From assembly GCF_012271785.1 (NCBI RefSeq), contig NZ_JAAWVT010000005.1:227118-291117 (forward strand): a stretch of DNA of 64,000 nucleotides, in the 5' to 3' direction. The notes beneath the pieces were generated by a model, which saw nothing but the letters and a program-made list of their open reading frames with translations, did not search any database and was not told the origin of the DNA. Position numbers and translations under genes: made by a program. Shown here piece after piece: positions 1 through 8,615 of the stretch (positions are counted from its first letter, which is position 1; every line of letters starts with the position of its first letter). This stretch comes from Paeniglutamicibacter terrestris (GTDB lineage Bacteria; Actinomycetota; Actinomycetes; Actinomycetales; Micrococcaceae).

Positions 1-999
1 GGAAATTTCGGCTGCGTCCTGTTGCTCGGCGGGCAGCTCGGTGGCTGCCTTGAGCTTGTCCTCTGCCGTTTTCTGCGCGGCCTCTGCCGCGCTGATCCCC
101 GCATCAACCTGCTGCAGCCCGGCGGTGGCTTTGCTCAGTCCGCTGGTGGCTTCGGCCTTCCCCGCGCTGAGCTGCTTGTCTAGAGTGGAGCGGTCCTTGC
201 CCTGCAAGATGGCGGCAAGGCCCTGCGTATATTGCTCTTCACCGCTCTTGAGTTCCTTGGCGCTGGCGTTGAGCTTGGCTTCGCCCGCCTTCAGCGCACT
301 GCGCCCGGCCTCAACTTGGCTGCGACCACTTTGGTATTGGCTGTTGCCCGCATCCCAGGTTTTTTGCCCATCGGCCAGTTTCTTTTGCCCTTCGGCCAGT
401 GTCGCGGCACCGGCGGCTAGTTTTGCCGCTGAGGCATCAAGCGTGTCTTGCCCGGTGGCCAGCGCACTCTTGCCCGCAGCGAGTTCGGTCTTGGCGGTGC
501 CGAGCTGCACGCGGCCGGAATCCAGGTCGTCCTGAGCCTTCTTCAGCGCTACCTTGCCGTCGGCCAGGGCCTTGGTGCCATCGGCCAGCTCCTTGGCTCC
601 AGTATCGAGCTTTTTCTGCCCATCCTTGAGCTTCGGGGTGGCCTCATCAAGCTGGGCCTGTAGCTCAAAGGGCTTGCGGACCTCGGCGATGGGGGACTGA
701 TCGGCAAGATCGTCCAACGAAGCCTCGATGGCCCGGTGCTGTTGCGTATTTAGCGCGCTGCCGTCGGTGGAGCGGAAGACGATGGAACCGGTGCCGCCGG
801 CCAGGTTGGGCATCTCGACCTTCATCCGATCCAGCGTCCGTTGCGTCTCGGTGCCCGGGATGGTGAACGTATTGGACAGTTTGCCCATGAAGGCACCGGC
901 GCTCAGCCCGATCACCAGCAGCACAACACTCCAGGCGGCCACAACGGCCCAGCGCCTTCGGTAGGCCAGCGCGCCCAGACGGTAAAGGAAGGTAGCCAT
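1..999 (-). CDS. MMPL family transporter, N-terminal part (cut by window edge)
   Basis: Reads from the ATG at 999 leftward for 333 codons with no stop, so only the N-terminal part is present. Residues 1-40 hold a positively charged start and a first membrane helix (MATFLYRLGALAYRRRWAVV, then a hydrophobic run), the typical opening of MmpL/RND-type lipid or drug exporters. After a short extracytoplasmic stretch, about residues 125-330 form a long heptad-like coil with recurring Leu/Ala-x-x-Gly steps (e.g. KELADGTKALADGK), as in YhgE/Pip-like proteins. This coil probably sits in the first large periplasm-facing loop. The start lies 7 bp after the TetR gene stop, so the two are one operon and the regulator probably controls this exporter. 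Substrate unknown. Confidence 0.8.
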   Translation of the reverse strand, partial: MATFLYRLGALAYRRRWAVVAAWSVVLLVIGLSAGAFMGKLSNTFTIPGTETQRTLDRMKVEMPNLAGGTGSIVFRSTDGSALNTQQHRAIEASLDDLADQSPIAEVRKPFELQAQLDEATPKLKDGQKKLDTGAKELADGTKALADGKVALKKAQDDLDSGRVQLGTAKTELAAGKSALATGQDTLDASAAKLAAGAATLAEGQKKLADGQKTWDAGNSQYQSGRSQVEAGRSALKAGEAKLNASAKELKSGEEQYTQGLAAILQGKDRSTLDKQLSAGKAEATSGLSKATAGLQQVDAGISAAEAAQKTAEDKLKAATELPAEQQDAAEIS

Positions 1000-1006
1000 G
1001 GTGCTC

Positions 1007-1666
1007 TTAGGCCTTTCGTAGGTGCGCGGCACGCTGTTGGAGGGAGGGGAAGCCGTCGCGCAATTGCGCGATGGCGTCTGCGAGGGTGGTGCGCAACATG
1101 TCGATGCGCAGGCCGTCGGTGGGATCTGGATTTTCTTCCAGCTCGCGAGCCCACGTTGTAAACGCTGCCTTGCCCGCGCCCACGATGCAGTGGGCGAAAA
1201 CTGACGCCGCCAGCTCCGTGCCCTGCGGTGCCCTGGCGATGATCAGCTCGGTGAGGGAATCGGTGCAGTTTTCCCACGCTTCGAGCTGCACCCTGGCCAT
1301 CTGCGAGTGGGTGTTGATGTGCAGGCAGAGCTCCGCCATGGGCTCTAGCAGCTTGGGGTCAACCAGGGATTTGACCACTGTGACGGCAGCGGAGAGCAGG
1401 TCGATATCGGTGTCCAGCTCATCCAACACGGCCACGGCGTTCTCTAACAGGCGCTTGGTGGGTTCGTTGAGCGCTGCCTCGATGGACGCGAAGTAGTTGA
1501 AGAAGGTACGCCGCGAGACGTTCGCCGCTTCGGCCACGGATTCGGCCGTCAGTGACTCATATCCGTGGGTTTGAAGTTGGTGGAAGGCGGCGTCAACAAT
1601 GGCGGCGCGCGTCGCGGTCTTATTTAGTTCGCGCCGTGTAGGCGCTGAAGTATCGGGAGAACTCAC
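1007..1666 (-). CDS. TetR family transcriptional regulator
   Basis: 219 residues. The N-terminal DNA-binding domain (about residues 15-65) has the TetR pattern: ATRAAIVDAAFHQL, then TAESVAEAANVSRRTFFNYF, where the last segment is the recognition helix. The C-terminal ligand domain is not recognisable by class. The start is GTG at 1666. No Shine-Dalgarno sequence lies upstream, but a -10-like TAGTGT sits 6 bp before it, suggesting a leaderless message. The gene is first in an operon with the MMPL exporter 7 bp downstream. A dyad lies in its promoter spacer, which points to autoregulation. The inducer is not predictable. Confidence 0.88.
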   Translation of the reverse strand: MSSPDTSAPTRRELNKTATRAAIVDAAFHQLQTHGYESLTAESVAEAANVSRRTFFNYFASIEAALNEPTKRLLENAVAVLDELDTDIDLLSAAVTVVKSLVDPKLLEPMAELCLHINTHSQMARVQLEAWENCTDSLTELIIARAPQGTELAASVFAHCIVGAGKAAFTTWARELEENPDPTDGLRIDMLRTTLADAIAQLRDGFPSLQQRAAHLRKA

Positions 1667-1672
1667 ATTTAT

Positions 1673-1702
1673 ACACTACGTGCAAACTTGCATGCCGTGC
1701 AA
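1673..1702 (-). promoter_or_regulatory. Putative tetR-mmpL promoter with operator dyad
   Basis: On the minus strand a TTGCAC -35 (1697-1702) and a TAGTGT -10 (1673-1678) are separated by 18 bp. The spacer holds the perfect dyad TGCAA-AC-TTGCA (plus-strand 1681-1692). Transcription would begin at or next to the GTG start at 1666. A TetR binding site between -35 and -10 is the usual arrangement for self-repression. Assignment is by eye. Confidence 0.5.
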
Positions 1703-1893
1703 TTTTCTAGGCGATTCGGTTCCAGACGATTTCCGGGGCTTCCTATATCCAGCCAGGAGCTGGCTCTCCCCGGCTGCCGCACGCAAACCGCCCAACTCCA
1801 CCATCGGTTCATCCTTGGGGAGCATAAAACGCGTGCCGCACCGATGAATCACCAATCCAAGGCCAATAACCGTGCGGCTCTAGATGCAGCAAA

Positions 1894-1953
1894 GGCCAGC
1901 TAGACCAGGATTGCCCCGCACCCGGCGGGGGAACAATCTTGGTGTAGCTGGCC
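1894..1953. repeat. Long imperfect inverted repeat (possible bidirectional terminator or structured RNA)
   Basis: A 60-bp hairpin. GGCCAGCTA (1894-1902) pairs with TAGCTGGCC (1945-1953), ACCAGGATTG pairs with CAATCTTGGT with one G-U, and CCCCGC (1914-1919) pairs with GCGGGG (1925-1930) around a 5-nt loop. There is no T-run on either side. It lies in the 352-bp gap 1667-2018 between the divergent tetR promoter and the symporter's 3' end. Apart from the tetR promoter, a small CTGAG/CTCAG stem (1965-1980) and the symporter terminator, I see nothing else in that gap. Confidence 0.6.
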
Positions 1954-1982
1954 TGAGTGAAATTCTGAGCTAAGACTCAGTT

Positions 1983-2013
1983 CCGGTAGCGCCGCGATAG
2001 CTCGCGGCACCGG
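1983..2013 (-). terminator. Hairpin terminator after the cation symporter gene
   Basis: The arms CCGGT..GCCGCGA (1983-1997) and TCGCGGC..ACCGG (2002-2013) form a GC-rich stem with a small bulge and a 4-nt loop, 6 bp beyond the symporter stop. There is no U-tract, as is common for actinobacterial terminators. Confidence 0.55.
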
Positions 2014-2018
2014 CGGAA

Positions 2019-3431
2019 CTAGGAGAGATGTGCGGGCTCCTTAGACGAGGTGAGATCGTCGGGGCCTGCCGGGGTATGGCCCTGCTTGAATTCGTCACTA
2101 AACGGATCGCCCTGACGAGGTGCGTTGTAAAGGGCCTCGTCGAGAATCCCTTCGCGCTTGGCCACAATGGTGGGTACCAATGCCTGACCTGCGACGTTCA
2201 CCGCGGTGCGGCCCATGTCCAAGATCGGATCGACGGCCAGAAGCAGTCCAACACCTTCCAACGGCAGGCCGAGGGTGGACAGCGTCAAGGTCAGCATGAC
2301 CACCGCACCGGTGGTTCCGGCGGTAGCCGCCGATCCCAGCACCGAAACCAGGGCGATCAACAAGTAGTCGGTCAGTCCCAAATTGATGCCGAAGAACTGG
2401 GCCACGAAGATCGCGGAGATCGCGGGGTAGATGGCGGCGCAGCCATCCATCTTGGTGGTGGCGCCCAGCGGTACGGCGAAGGAGGCGTAGCCGGCCGGCA
2501 CGCCAAGGTTGCGCTCGGTCACGCGCTGGGTCAGCGGCAACGTGCCGATGGAGGAACGGGAGACAAACGCCAGCTGCACCGCCGGCCAGACACCGGAGAA
2601 GTACGCCTTGATGCTCAGGCCATGGGAACGAACCAGTACCGGGTAGAGCACAAAGAGCACCAGAGCCAGACCGATGTAGATCGCCACGGTGAATTTGCCC
2701 AGGGCGCCGATGGTGTCCCAGCCGTAGGTGGCCACGGCGTTACCGATCAAACCCACGGTGCCCAGTGGGGCCAGACGAATGATCCACCACAGGACCTTCT
2801 GGATGACCGCGAGAATGGCGGCGGAGAAGTCCAAGAACGGACGTGCCGCATCCCCGACCTTCAGTGCCGCGACTCCCACGGTGATCGCGATGACCAAAAC
2901 CTGGAGCACGTTGAAGCTCAGTGCGGTGCTGATGTCCCCGGTTTCGGAGACCTTGTTGGTAGCGCCCAGGCCCAAGAAGTTCGAGGGGATCAATCCGATG
3001 AGGAACGACCACCAGTCACCGGTGCGTCCCTCGTATGCGGGAGGGGCGCTTTGTCCGGTTCCGGCTCCCGGGCGCAGCACGGTGCCCAGCACCATGCCGA
3101 TGACCACGGAGATGGCCGAGGTGATGGCGAACCACAGGATCGTCTGCCAGGCCAGGCGTGCCGCATTGGTGACCTTGGCGAGGTTCGCGATCGATGCGAC
3201 AACAGCGAAGAAAATCAGCGGGATGACCGCGGCCTTGAGCAGCGAGATGTAGCTCGTGCCGAGGGTTTCCAGCGTGATGCCCAGACCGGTTTTGGTGTCC
3301 TCGGTGTGGCCGGTGTACTTGGCCAGCAGACCTAGTCCCAGTCCCAAGATCAGGGCGATGATGATTTGCGGGCCGAACGCGGTCGCCCAGCTGGGGATGC
3401 GCCGCGTGGGCGTCTTCTCGGTGGTAGTCAC
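2019..3431 (-). CDS. Dicarboxylate/amino acid:cation symporter (DAACS family)
   Basis: 470 residues, normal for DctA/GltP-type carriers. It has several hydrophobic helices. Family signatures visible are the serine-rich re-entrant loop SRSSIGTLPLT, the region GATTKMDGCAAIYPA (the NMDG-like substrate/cation motif), and the C-terminal SAATAGTTGAV and DPILDMGRTAVNV segments. It imports C4-dicarboxylates, glutamate/aspartate or a neutral amino acid with Na+ or H+; the substrate cannot be told from motifs. The start is GTG at 3431, with a weak ribosome site. A TAATTT hexamer 6 bp upstream may indicate a leaderless message. The gene stands alone, with a terminator hairpin after it and a dyad 40 bp upstream. 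Confidence 0.9.
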   Translation of the reverse strand: MTTTEKTPTRRIPSWATAFGPQIIIALILGLGLGLLAKYTGHTEDTKTGLGITLETLGTSYISLLKAAVIPLIFFAVVASIANLAKVTNAARLAWQTILWFAITSAISVVIGMVLGTVLRPGAGTGQSAPPAYEGRTGDWWSFLIGLIPSNFLGLGATNKVSETGDISTALSFNVLQVLVIAITVGVAALKVGDAARPFLDFSAAILAVIQKVLWWIIRLAPLGTVGLIGNAVATYGWDTIGALGKFTVAIYIGLALVLFVLYPVLVRSHGLSIKAYFSGVWPAVQLAFVSRSSIGTLPLTQRVTERNLGVPAGYASFAVPLGATTKMDGCAAIYPAISAIFVAQFFGINLGLTDYLLIALVSVLGSAATAGTTGAVVMLTLTLSTLGLPLEGVGLLLAVDPILDMGRTAVNVAGQALVPTIVAKREGILDEALYNAPRQGDPFSDEFKQGHTPAGPDDLTSSKEPAHLS

Positions 3432-3470
3432 CTAAAGAAATTAGGCGGCGGTCCATACCAAAGGACAGTC

Positions 3471-3486
3471 AACATTGAGCAATGTT
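3471..3486. promoter_or_regulatory. 16-bp dyad upstream of the symporter gene
   Basis: AACATTG-AG-CAATGTT has perfect 7-bp arms, 40-55 bp upstream of the symporter start codon and 166 bp before the LuxR-type regulator. It looks like an operator for a dimeric regulator. The protein binding it is unknown. Confidence 0.35.
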
Positions 3487-3651
3487 ACGCAGGAGCCGTC
3501 AAATCGACGCAAAAGGGCGGTTTCTGTGACGAGTTCCATAGCCAAGCCCGCCGGTGTTAAGCTGGGCCTTCAACCACTCTGTGAAGTTTATCAATCACCT
3601 AACTTCGTAGCTGGCAAGCAGCTGTCGGTGCAACGCGAAATGGGGTAGCGG

Positions 3652-6234
3652 ATGTCGTGGGGAATGAAGCGAGACACTCTGTCCCGGCCGCGGCTTGATG
3701 CCTTGCTTGACGATGCCGTCACCTCCTCGATCGTGATCGTTCGCGGCGCCCGCGGATCCGGTAAACGTGTTGCGGTGCGCGACTGGTTATCCCGCCGCGA
3801 TCCCGGAGCCACACTCTGGAGCTGGATTGAATGCGACACCGTGGAGCATTCAATCCCCGAGACCATCGAGCGTCTGTGCGCGGCCTCCTCGGATCCCGAA
3901 TCACACCTCGTGGTGCTTTCGGGATTTAGCTCCCTGCATGAACATCAGCTCTCGGCCCAGATTCAGGATTTGCTCCGGGACAATCCGTATCGTCGTGTGG
4001 TCCTACTGAGCTGTGAATATCTTCAACTGGAACGTCAGCGGACGATGCTTCCGATCAGCATTTCCGTCGTTCCACCGCATCAGATCTCCTTCACCGAGGA
4101 AGAAACCGCCAGCTACCTTGCCGGCACGGCCTTGGAGCACCTGGCACCGCGGCTTTCCAAAGACCTCGCTGGCACCCCGCAGCTGTTGCGTATGGCCAAG
4201 CTTCGAGCAGAAACGATGCTTGCGCCGGCATCGGCGCCGGGGGGACTCAAATCAGCTAAACAAGCATCCCCCTTGCTGGGCGTCTCGGCGACCCTGCGGG
4301 AGCTGAGCACCGAGGAGACGGACTTCTTATTTGCGGTCCACGGGGCAGTTGATCGTGATCTAAAACAGCAGCTCGACCAGGAGGTTTTTGCCCCCGGGCA
4401 GCTCGAATTCTTGAGTCTGCTCGCGGTGCCCACCACGGTGCCATTGGCGTTGCTGCCCGCACTGGTTCAGGGGCACAATGCGGAACCATCGGCCTGGCTG
4501 GCCGATCTGGAAGCCCGTGGCATGATCTACCGCTCGTCGCGTAACCCGGAGGAGGAATATTGCCTGCACCCGGTGCTGCGCCGCGTCCTGATCGGTTCCT
4601 ATCTGGCCAAAGATGCACCCCGATTGCGCGAGCTACATGAGATATGTGCGCGCTTCGAAATGCTTCACGGTTCAGCCTTCCGGGCCTTACGACATGCGTT
4701 GACAGCACCGAATCACCAGCTGGCCTCCGATGTGTTGCGCATGCATGCGGATGAGTATCTTGATGGGGAGCTTGGTACCCGCGGGGCGGCGCTCCTTGAT
4801 GACTTGCCACGCACCGTGTTGGCCCGGTACCCGTTGCTGGCCATCTGCCTCGCCGTCGCCTACAGTTCCACGGGCAAGTTCAAGCTCAAGACGGTGGAAT
4901 TGCTGGCCTTGGCCGCTGCCGGAGCGCGCACGGTGGCCCGCAAGGCGCCGCCGCCGGACCGACTGGTGCTGATCATGGTCGAATCCGTTGCCATGCGCCT
5001 GAGCGGCGTGGGCGATGCATCGGTGCGCTGTGCCCGCAGTGGCATTGCCCTGTATCTGGAGATGACACCGGGGCAACGTGATGCCATCGGTCCCTTTGAG
5101 GGTGCTCTCTTGATTCAACTCGCGCTGGGGCTGTATTCCGGTGGTATTGACGAGGAAGCTGCCGTCGCCGCCGAATTGGGAGTTGCCGCCGATGTGCGCC
5201 AAAACCGTGCGGGTAATGATCATTTTGCCGCTTCGGTTCAGGCGTTCCTCTATGCCCTGAGCGGGGATATTCACCGGGCCACGGAGCTCTTAGCCGAGGC
5301 AGCACCGGAACATTGGGCCAGTACGTCGGCGAACCCGTACTTCGCCAGTCCGTTTAGGGCAGCCTCCTTCCTATGCGCCATGGAGTCACAGCATTTCGAG
5401 GATGCGGCCCGGTGGCTAGAGCTGTTGCGTATCGACCAGCACAACAACGAGTTCTGGCCCGTTATTCGCTGGGCCGAGACCATGCTGGCCGTGGTGAATG
5501 GCGAAACCACTGACTCGCTGGTGCGCATGCAGGGCTATTTGGCGCGTGAACGTGAGCAGCCCGTCGCGCCGAAGTCGGGGCGTCAATTGCTCGCCGCTGC
5601 TTCGAGCCTATTAAGTTTGGCGGTGGGTGACCCCACCAACGCCTTTAAAGCCACCATAAAATCGACGTCGTCCCCGGCCCGGGGGCTCCTGCAAGGTAGG
5701 GTGCGACTGGCTCAGGGTGATGCCGCCGAGGTCCTGCGGCTATGCACCGCCGTGGGACTGCCCGTGCAGCCACGGGCACGCTTTGAGCAGGCCGTTCTGG
5801 TTCTCGCGGCGAGCCTGCAGCAAAACAACCGTTCTGCCATCGGTGGGGCCATGCGCATGGTCGCCGCACTGAGCAAGGAATACGGCTTGGGCAGTGCGCT
5901 GAACCTTCTGCCCGCCCCGGATTTGGAGCGGATTCTTTCCGAAGCCAGAACGATGCGCGTTGAGCTGATCATTGACCCCAATACAGTCGCTAATATTCCC
6001 GGTGGTTTAGGCAGGACGCAATTAACCGCGCGGGAGCTTGCAGTACTGGCCGAGCTGGTGGAGAGCGGAAGTACCGCTGAGATCGCGGAGCGCCAGTTTG
6101 TGTCCGTCAATACGGTCAAAAGTCAGCTGCGCAGCATCTATCGCAAGCTCGGAGTCTCGGATCGGACGGCGGCGCTAGACGCGGCGCGGGTACAGGGCCT
6201 GGTGACCAGCAAAGACGTCGAAGGGCTGGATTAG
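3652..6234 (+). CDS. LuxR family regulator, large ATP-binding (MalT/LAL-like) type
   Basis: 860 residues. A P-loop-like GARGSGKR lies at residues 32-39; the usual Ser/Thr after the Lys is Arg here, so nucleotide binding may be weak. A long helical middle follows, resembling the STAND/TPR-like repeats of LAL regulators. The C-terminus (about 790-855) is a LuxR HTH: LTARELAVLAELVESG, then STAEIAERQFVSVNTVKSQL and RSIYRKLGV. It probably binds a ligand or partner through the middle region and activates transcription. It stands alone; the target is unknown, the neighbouring symporter being one option. The start could also be ATG 3664. Not recognisable as MalT itself. Confidence 0.85.
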   Translation: MSWGMKRDTLSRPRLDALLDDAVTSSIVIVRGARGSGKRVAVRDWLSRRDPGATLWSWIECDTVEHSIPETIERLCAASSDPESHLVVLSGFSSLHEHQLSAQIQDLLRDNPYRRVVLLSCEYLQLERQRTMLPISISVVPPHQISFTEEETASYLAGTALEHLAPRLSKDLAGTPQLLRMAKLRAETMLAPASAPGGLKSAKQASPLLGVSATLRELSTEETDFLFAVHGAVDRDLKQQLDQEVFAPGQLEFLSLLAVPTTVPLALLPALVQGHNAEPSAWLADLEARGMIYRSSRNPEEEYCLHPVLRRVLIGSYLAKDAPRLRELHEICARFEMLHGSAFRALRHALTAPNHQLASDVLRMHADEYLDGELGTRGAALLDDLPRTVLARYPLLAICLAVAYSSTGKFKLKTVELLALAAAGARTVARKAPPPDRLVLIMVESVAMRLSGVGDASVRCARSGIALYLEMTPGQRDAIGPFEGALLIQLALGLYSGGIDEEAAVAAELGVAADVRQNRAGNDHFAASVQAFLYALSGDIHRATELLAEAAPEHWASTSANPYFASPFRAASFLCAMESQHFEDAARWLELLRIDQHNNEFWPVIRWAETMLAVVNGETTDSLVRMQGYLAREREQPVAPKSGRQLLAAASSLLSLAVGDPTNAFKATIKSTSSPARGLLQGRVRLAQGDAAEVLRLCTAVGLPVQPRARFEQAVLVLAASLQQNNRSAIGGAMRMVAALSKEYGLGSALNLLPAPDLERILSEARTMRVELIIDPNTVANIPGGLGRTQLTARELAVLAELVESGSTAEIAERQFVSVNTVKSQLRSIYRKLGVSDRTAALDAARVQGLVTSKDVEGLD

Positions 6235-6663
6235 TTCCGCCCGGACGTGGCTGTTCTCCGGAATAGATGAGATTCGGGCGGTCAGCACCGCTGGGCTGGG
6301 GATTGGATTTCCACCATGGTGCGACTCGGAATAATCCCCCCACGCATCGATGCAGCCCCCAAGCATTGCATCCATACCGTCATCCGAACAGTCCGGCGTC
6401 TGGCGCCTTCGTACATGAAGTGGAGTTATCCGCTGAACTGGATCGTGGTCGCTTCAACGTAATTCGTGGTGACAATCCAAACTATTGCATGTTTTTCGTT
6501 GTGGTAATCAGGGGATTAGGTGGATTCACCCTCGCGTTCACCCTCTGTGCGGGGCATCTGCAAAGCGTCCACTGTTCAGTATTAAAGCTGTTGAAGAAAA
6601 TGCGTCAACATCGGGGGGAATGTTGCGCGACGAGCTGTGCTCCGTGGTGATCTGTGTACCGGG
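6235..6663. other. Intergenic stretch with no supported gene
   Basis: Over 400 bp between the LuxR regulator and the DUF885 gene terminator. A 127-codon frame at 6267-6650 has no ribosome site, no domain likeness and a shadow-like composition (Cys/His/Arg-rich). The segment 6420-6620 is less GC-rich than its surroundings. No promoter or structured RNA could be assigned. Confidence 0.5.
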
Positions 6664-6694
6664 GGCTGGGTCCCGATTGGTTCGGGACCCAGCC
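6664..6694 (-). terminator. Perfect hairpin terminator after the DUF885 gene
   Basis: A 13-bp perfect stem, GGCTGGGTCCCGA (6664-6676) with TCGGGACCCAGCC (6682-6694), and a 5-nt loop, 19 bp past the stop of the minus-strand hydrolase. No U-tract. Confidence 0.65.
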
Positions 6695-6712
6695 TTCGAT
6701 GTTAATGCGCGA

Positions 6713-8380
6713 TTAGCCCAGCAGTGCCCGCTTTAGGGTGTCAAGACCGACTGAACCGACGCCCAGTGCCTGGGTGTGGAAGGCCTTGAGATCGAAGTCG
6801 GCCCCTGCGCTCGCGGCACGTTCGTCGCGGATTTGCTCCCAGAGGCGCTGCCCGACTTTGTATGCGGGGGCTTGGCCCGGCCAACCCAGGTAGCGCGTGA
6901 ATTCAAACTCCAGTTGGCCGGCGGAGATGTCCAGATTTTTCGACAGGAAGTCGAAGCCGCTTTCGCTGTCCCAGGTCCCGGAGCCCCAGGCTGCGGGGAT
7001 CTCCAATTCGAGGTGGACGCCGATGTCGAAGACCACCCGGGCGGCACGCATGCGCTGGGCATCAAGCATGCCCAGGTAGTCACCCGGGTCTGAGAGGAAG
7101 CCCAGATCGCGCATGAGCCGTTCGGCATACAGCGCCCAGCCTTCGCCATGACCCGAAACCCAGCAGGCGCTCCGGCGCCAGTCATTAAGCGTATCTCGGG
7201 CCATGACTGCGGTGGCCACCTGCAGGTGGTGGCCCGGAACACCCTCGTGATAAACGGTGGTGAGCTCGGCCCAAGTGGTGAACTGTTCCTCACCCTCGGG
7301 AACCGACCACCACATGCGTCCCGGACGGCTAAAGTCCTCCGACGGGCCGGTGTAGTAAATGCCACCCTCCTGAGTCGGGGCTATCATGCACTGGATCTTG
7401 TCCATGGGAGCGGGGATGTCGAAGTGTGTTCCGGCCAGTGCGGCCAATGCCTCATCGGACTTCTGTTGCATCCAGCGCTGCAGCGCATCGGTGCCGGCCA
7501 GCTGGCGGGCTGGATCCTGATTCAGGATGAGTTTGGCTTCTTCAATGCTGGCGCCCGATGAGATCTGGTCGGCGACGCGTTGCTGCTCCTTGATGATGGA
7601 GTCCAGTTCTTCCACGCCCCACGCGTAGGTCTCCTCCAGATCGACCGCTGCACCCAGGAAGCGACGGGACATCAGCGCGTAGTATTCGCGTCCCACGGCA
7701 TCCTTCGTGGGGGAGGCAGGGAGCAGTTCATCTTCCAACACCGAGGCCAACAGTCGATAGGCGGCGTTGCAGGCCTCGGCGCCGGAGGTTAAACGCTCGG
7801 CGAGCTCCGGGGCCACCGCGGCACCGGAAGTGGACAGCGTTTCAAAGAATCCGCCGGATTTGGCGTAGTCACGTGCTTGGGTGATCACGATCTTTACCTG
7901 GCGGGCGGCCGAGTACTGACCCTTGGCTGCCGAATCGCGCAAAGCTGCGATGTAACCGGCCATGGCGGCGGGCAAGTTGTGCATGCGCTCGGCGATGAAG
8001 CCGTAGTCGGTGGCGGTTTCCTGGGGCATCAAATCGAAGATGGCGCGCAGCGACTGGGCGGTGGAGGCGATGTTGTTCAGCTCGGTTCGCTGCGTAGCGG
8101 CAATCTCAAGGTCCAGACCCAGACGCTCCTTCATGGCGTCGAGGGTGATTTCGTCCACCGCGTCAACCGGCTGTAGTGGTGCCAGCGCGGCCAGTGCTTC
8201 ACGGGCGGCCTGAGTTTGAGCTTCGATACCGGCTGGCGAATAGTCGGAATATTCGGCCTCACGACCCGGCAGGCCTAACTCGGTGGCAAATTCGGGGATG
8301 AGTTCAAGCAGGCGGGCGAAATACTCGTTGGCGACGGTGTCGATGGCGCTGGGCGTGCGCGGGGAAGTGATGTCAGTCAT
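6713..8380 (-). CDS. DUF885 family protein (putative metal-dependent hydrolase)
   Basis: 555 residues, typical for the family. The zinc-binding signature YHEGVPGHHLQ sits in the C-terminal half, with the downstream GHGEGWALYAERLM segment that usually completes the metalloprotease-like site. There is no signal peptide, so it is likely cytoplasmic. Family members are annotated as hydrolases or peptidases of unknown substrate. It starts at ATG 8380 behind a GGAG site, is monocistronic and ends at a perfect hairpin. It is divergent from the giant surface-protein gene, with 235 bp between them. Confidence 0.85.
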   Translation of the reverse strand: MTDITSPRTPSAIDTVANEYFARLLELIPEFATELGLPGREAEYSDYSPAGIEAQTQAAREALAALAPLQPVDAVDEITLDAMKERLGLDLEIAATQRTELNNIASTAQSLRAIFDLMPQETATDYGFIAERMHNLPAAMAGYIAALRDSAAKGQYSAARQVKIVITQARDYAKSGGFFETLSTSGAAVAPELAERLTSGAEACNAAYRLLASVLEDELLPASPTKDAVGREYYALMSRRFLGAAVDLEETYAWGVEELDSIIKEQQRVADQISSGASIEEAKLILNQDPARQLAGTDALQRWMQQKSDEALAALAGTHFDIPAPMDKIQCMIAPTQEGGIYYTGPSEDFSRPGRMWWSVPEGEEQFTTWAELTTVYHEGVPGHHLQVATAVMARDTLNDWRRSACWVSGHGEGWALYAERLMRDLGFLSDPGDYLGMLDAQRMRAARVVFDIGVHLELEIPAAWGSGTWDSESGFDFLSKNLDISAGQLEFEFTRYLGWPGQAPAYKVGQRLWEQIRDERAASAGADFDLKAFHTQALGVGSVGLDTLKRALLG

Positions 8381-8615
8381 AACTCCAACCCTAGCCGACG
8401 TGAAATAGATGTTGAAGGAAATTTCGTGATGGATTCGATGCCCGACGTGGTGAGGAACCCTCGAGTGCGACCTCGAAACGGGGCATGGGGAGAACTCACC
8501 ATGGCAGGAGTTTGACCATCCTTTGTAGACTGGTGGGGTTCGACCCTTCCGCGGTGGGGCATCGCAGCCTGCGAATCCGGCTGATTCGTGAAATCACAGC
8601 AAGGAATGACCGCAC

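Noticed and set aside
2028..3335. 435-codon plus-strand frame opposite the symporter
   Set aside because: Gln/Gly/Asp/His-rich antisense product with no domain; the minus-strand symporter explains the DNA.
6267..6650. 127-codon plus frame in the intergenic region
   Set aside because: No ribosome site, random composition, no family likeness.
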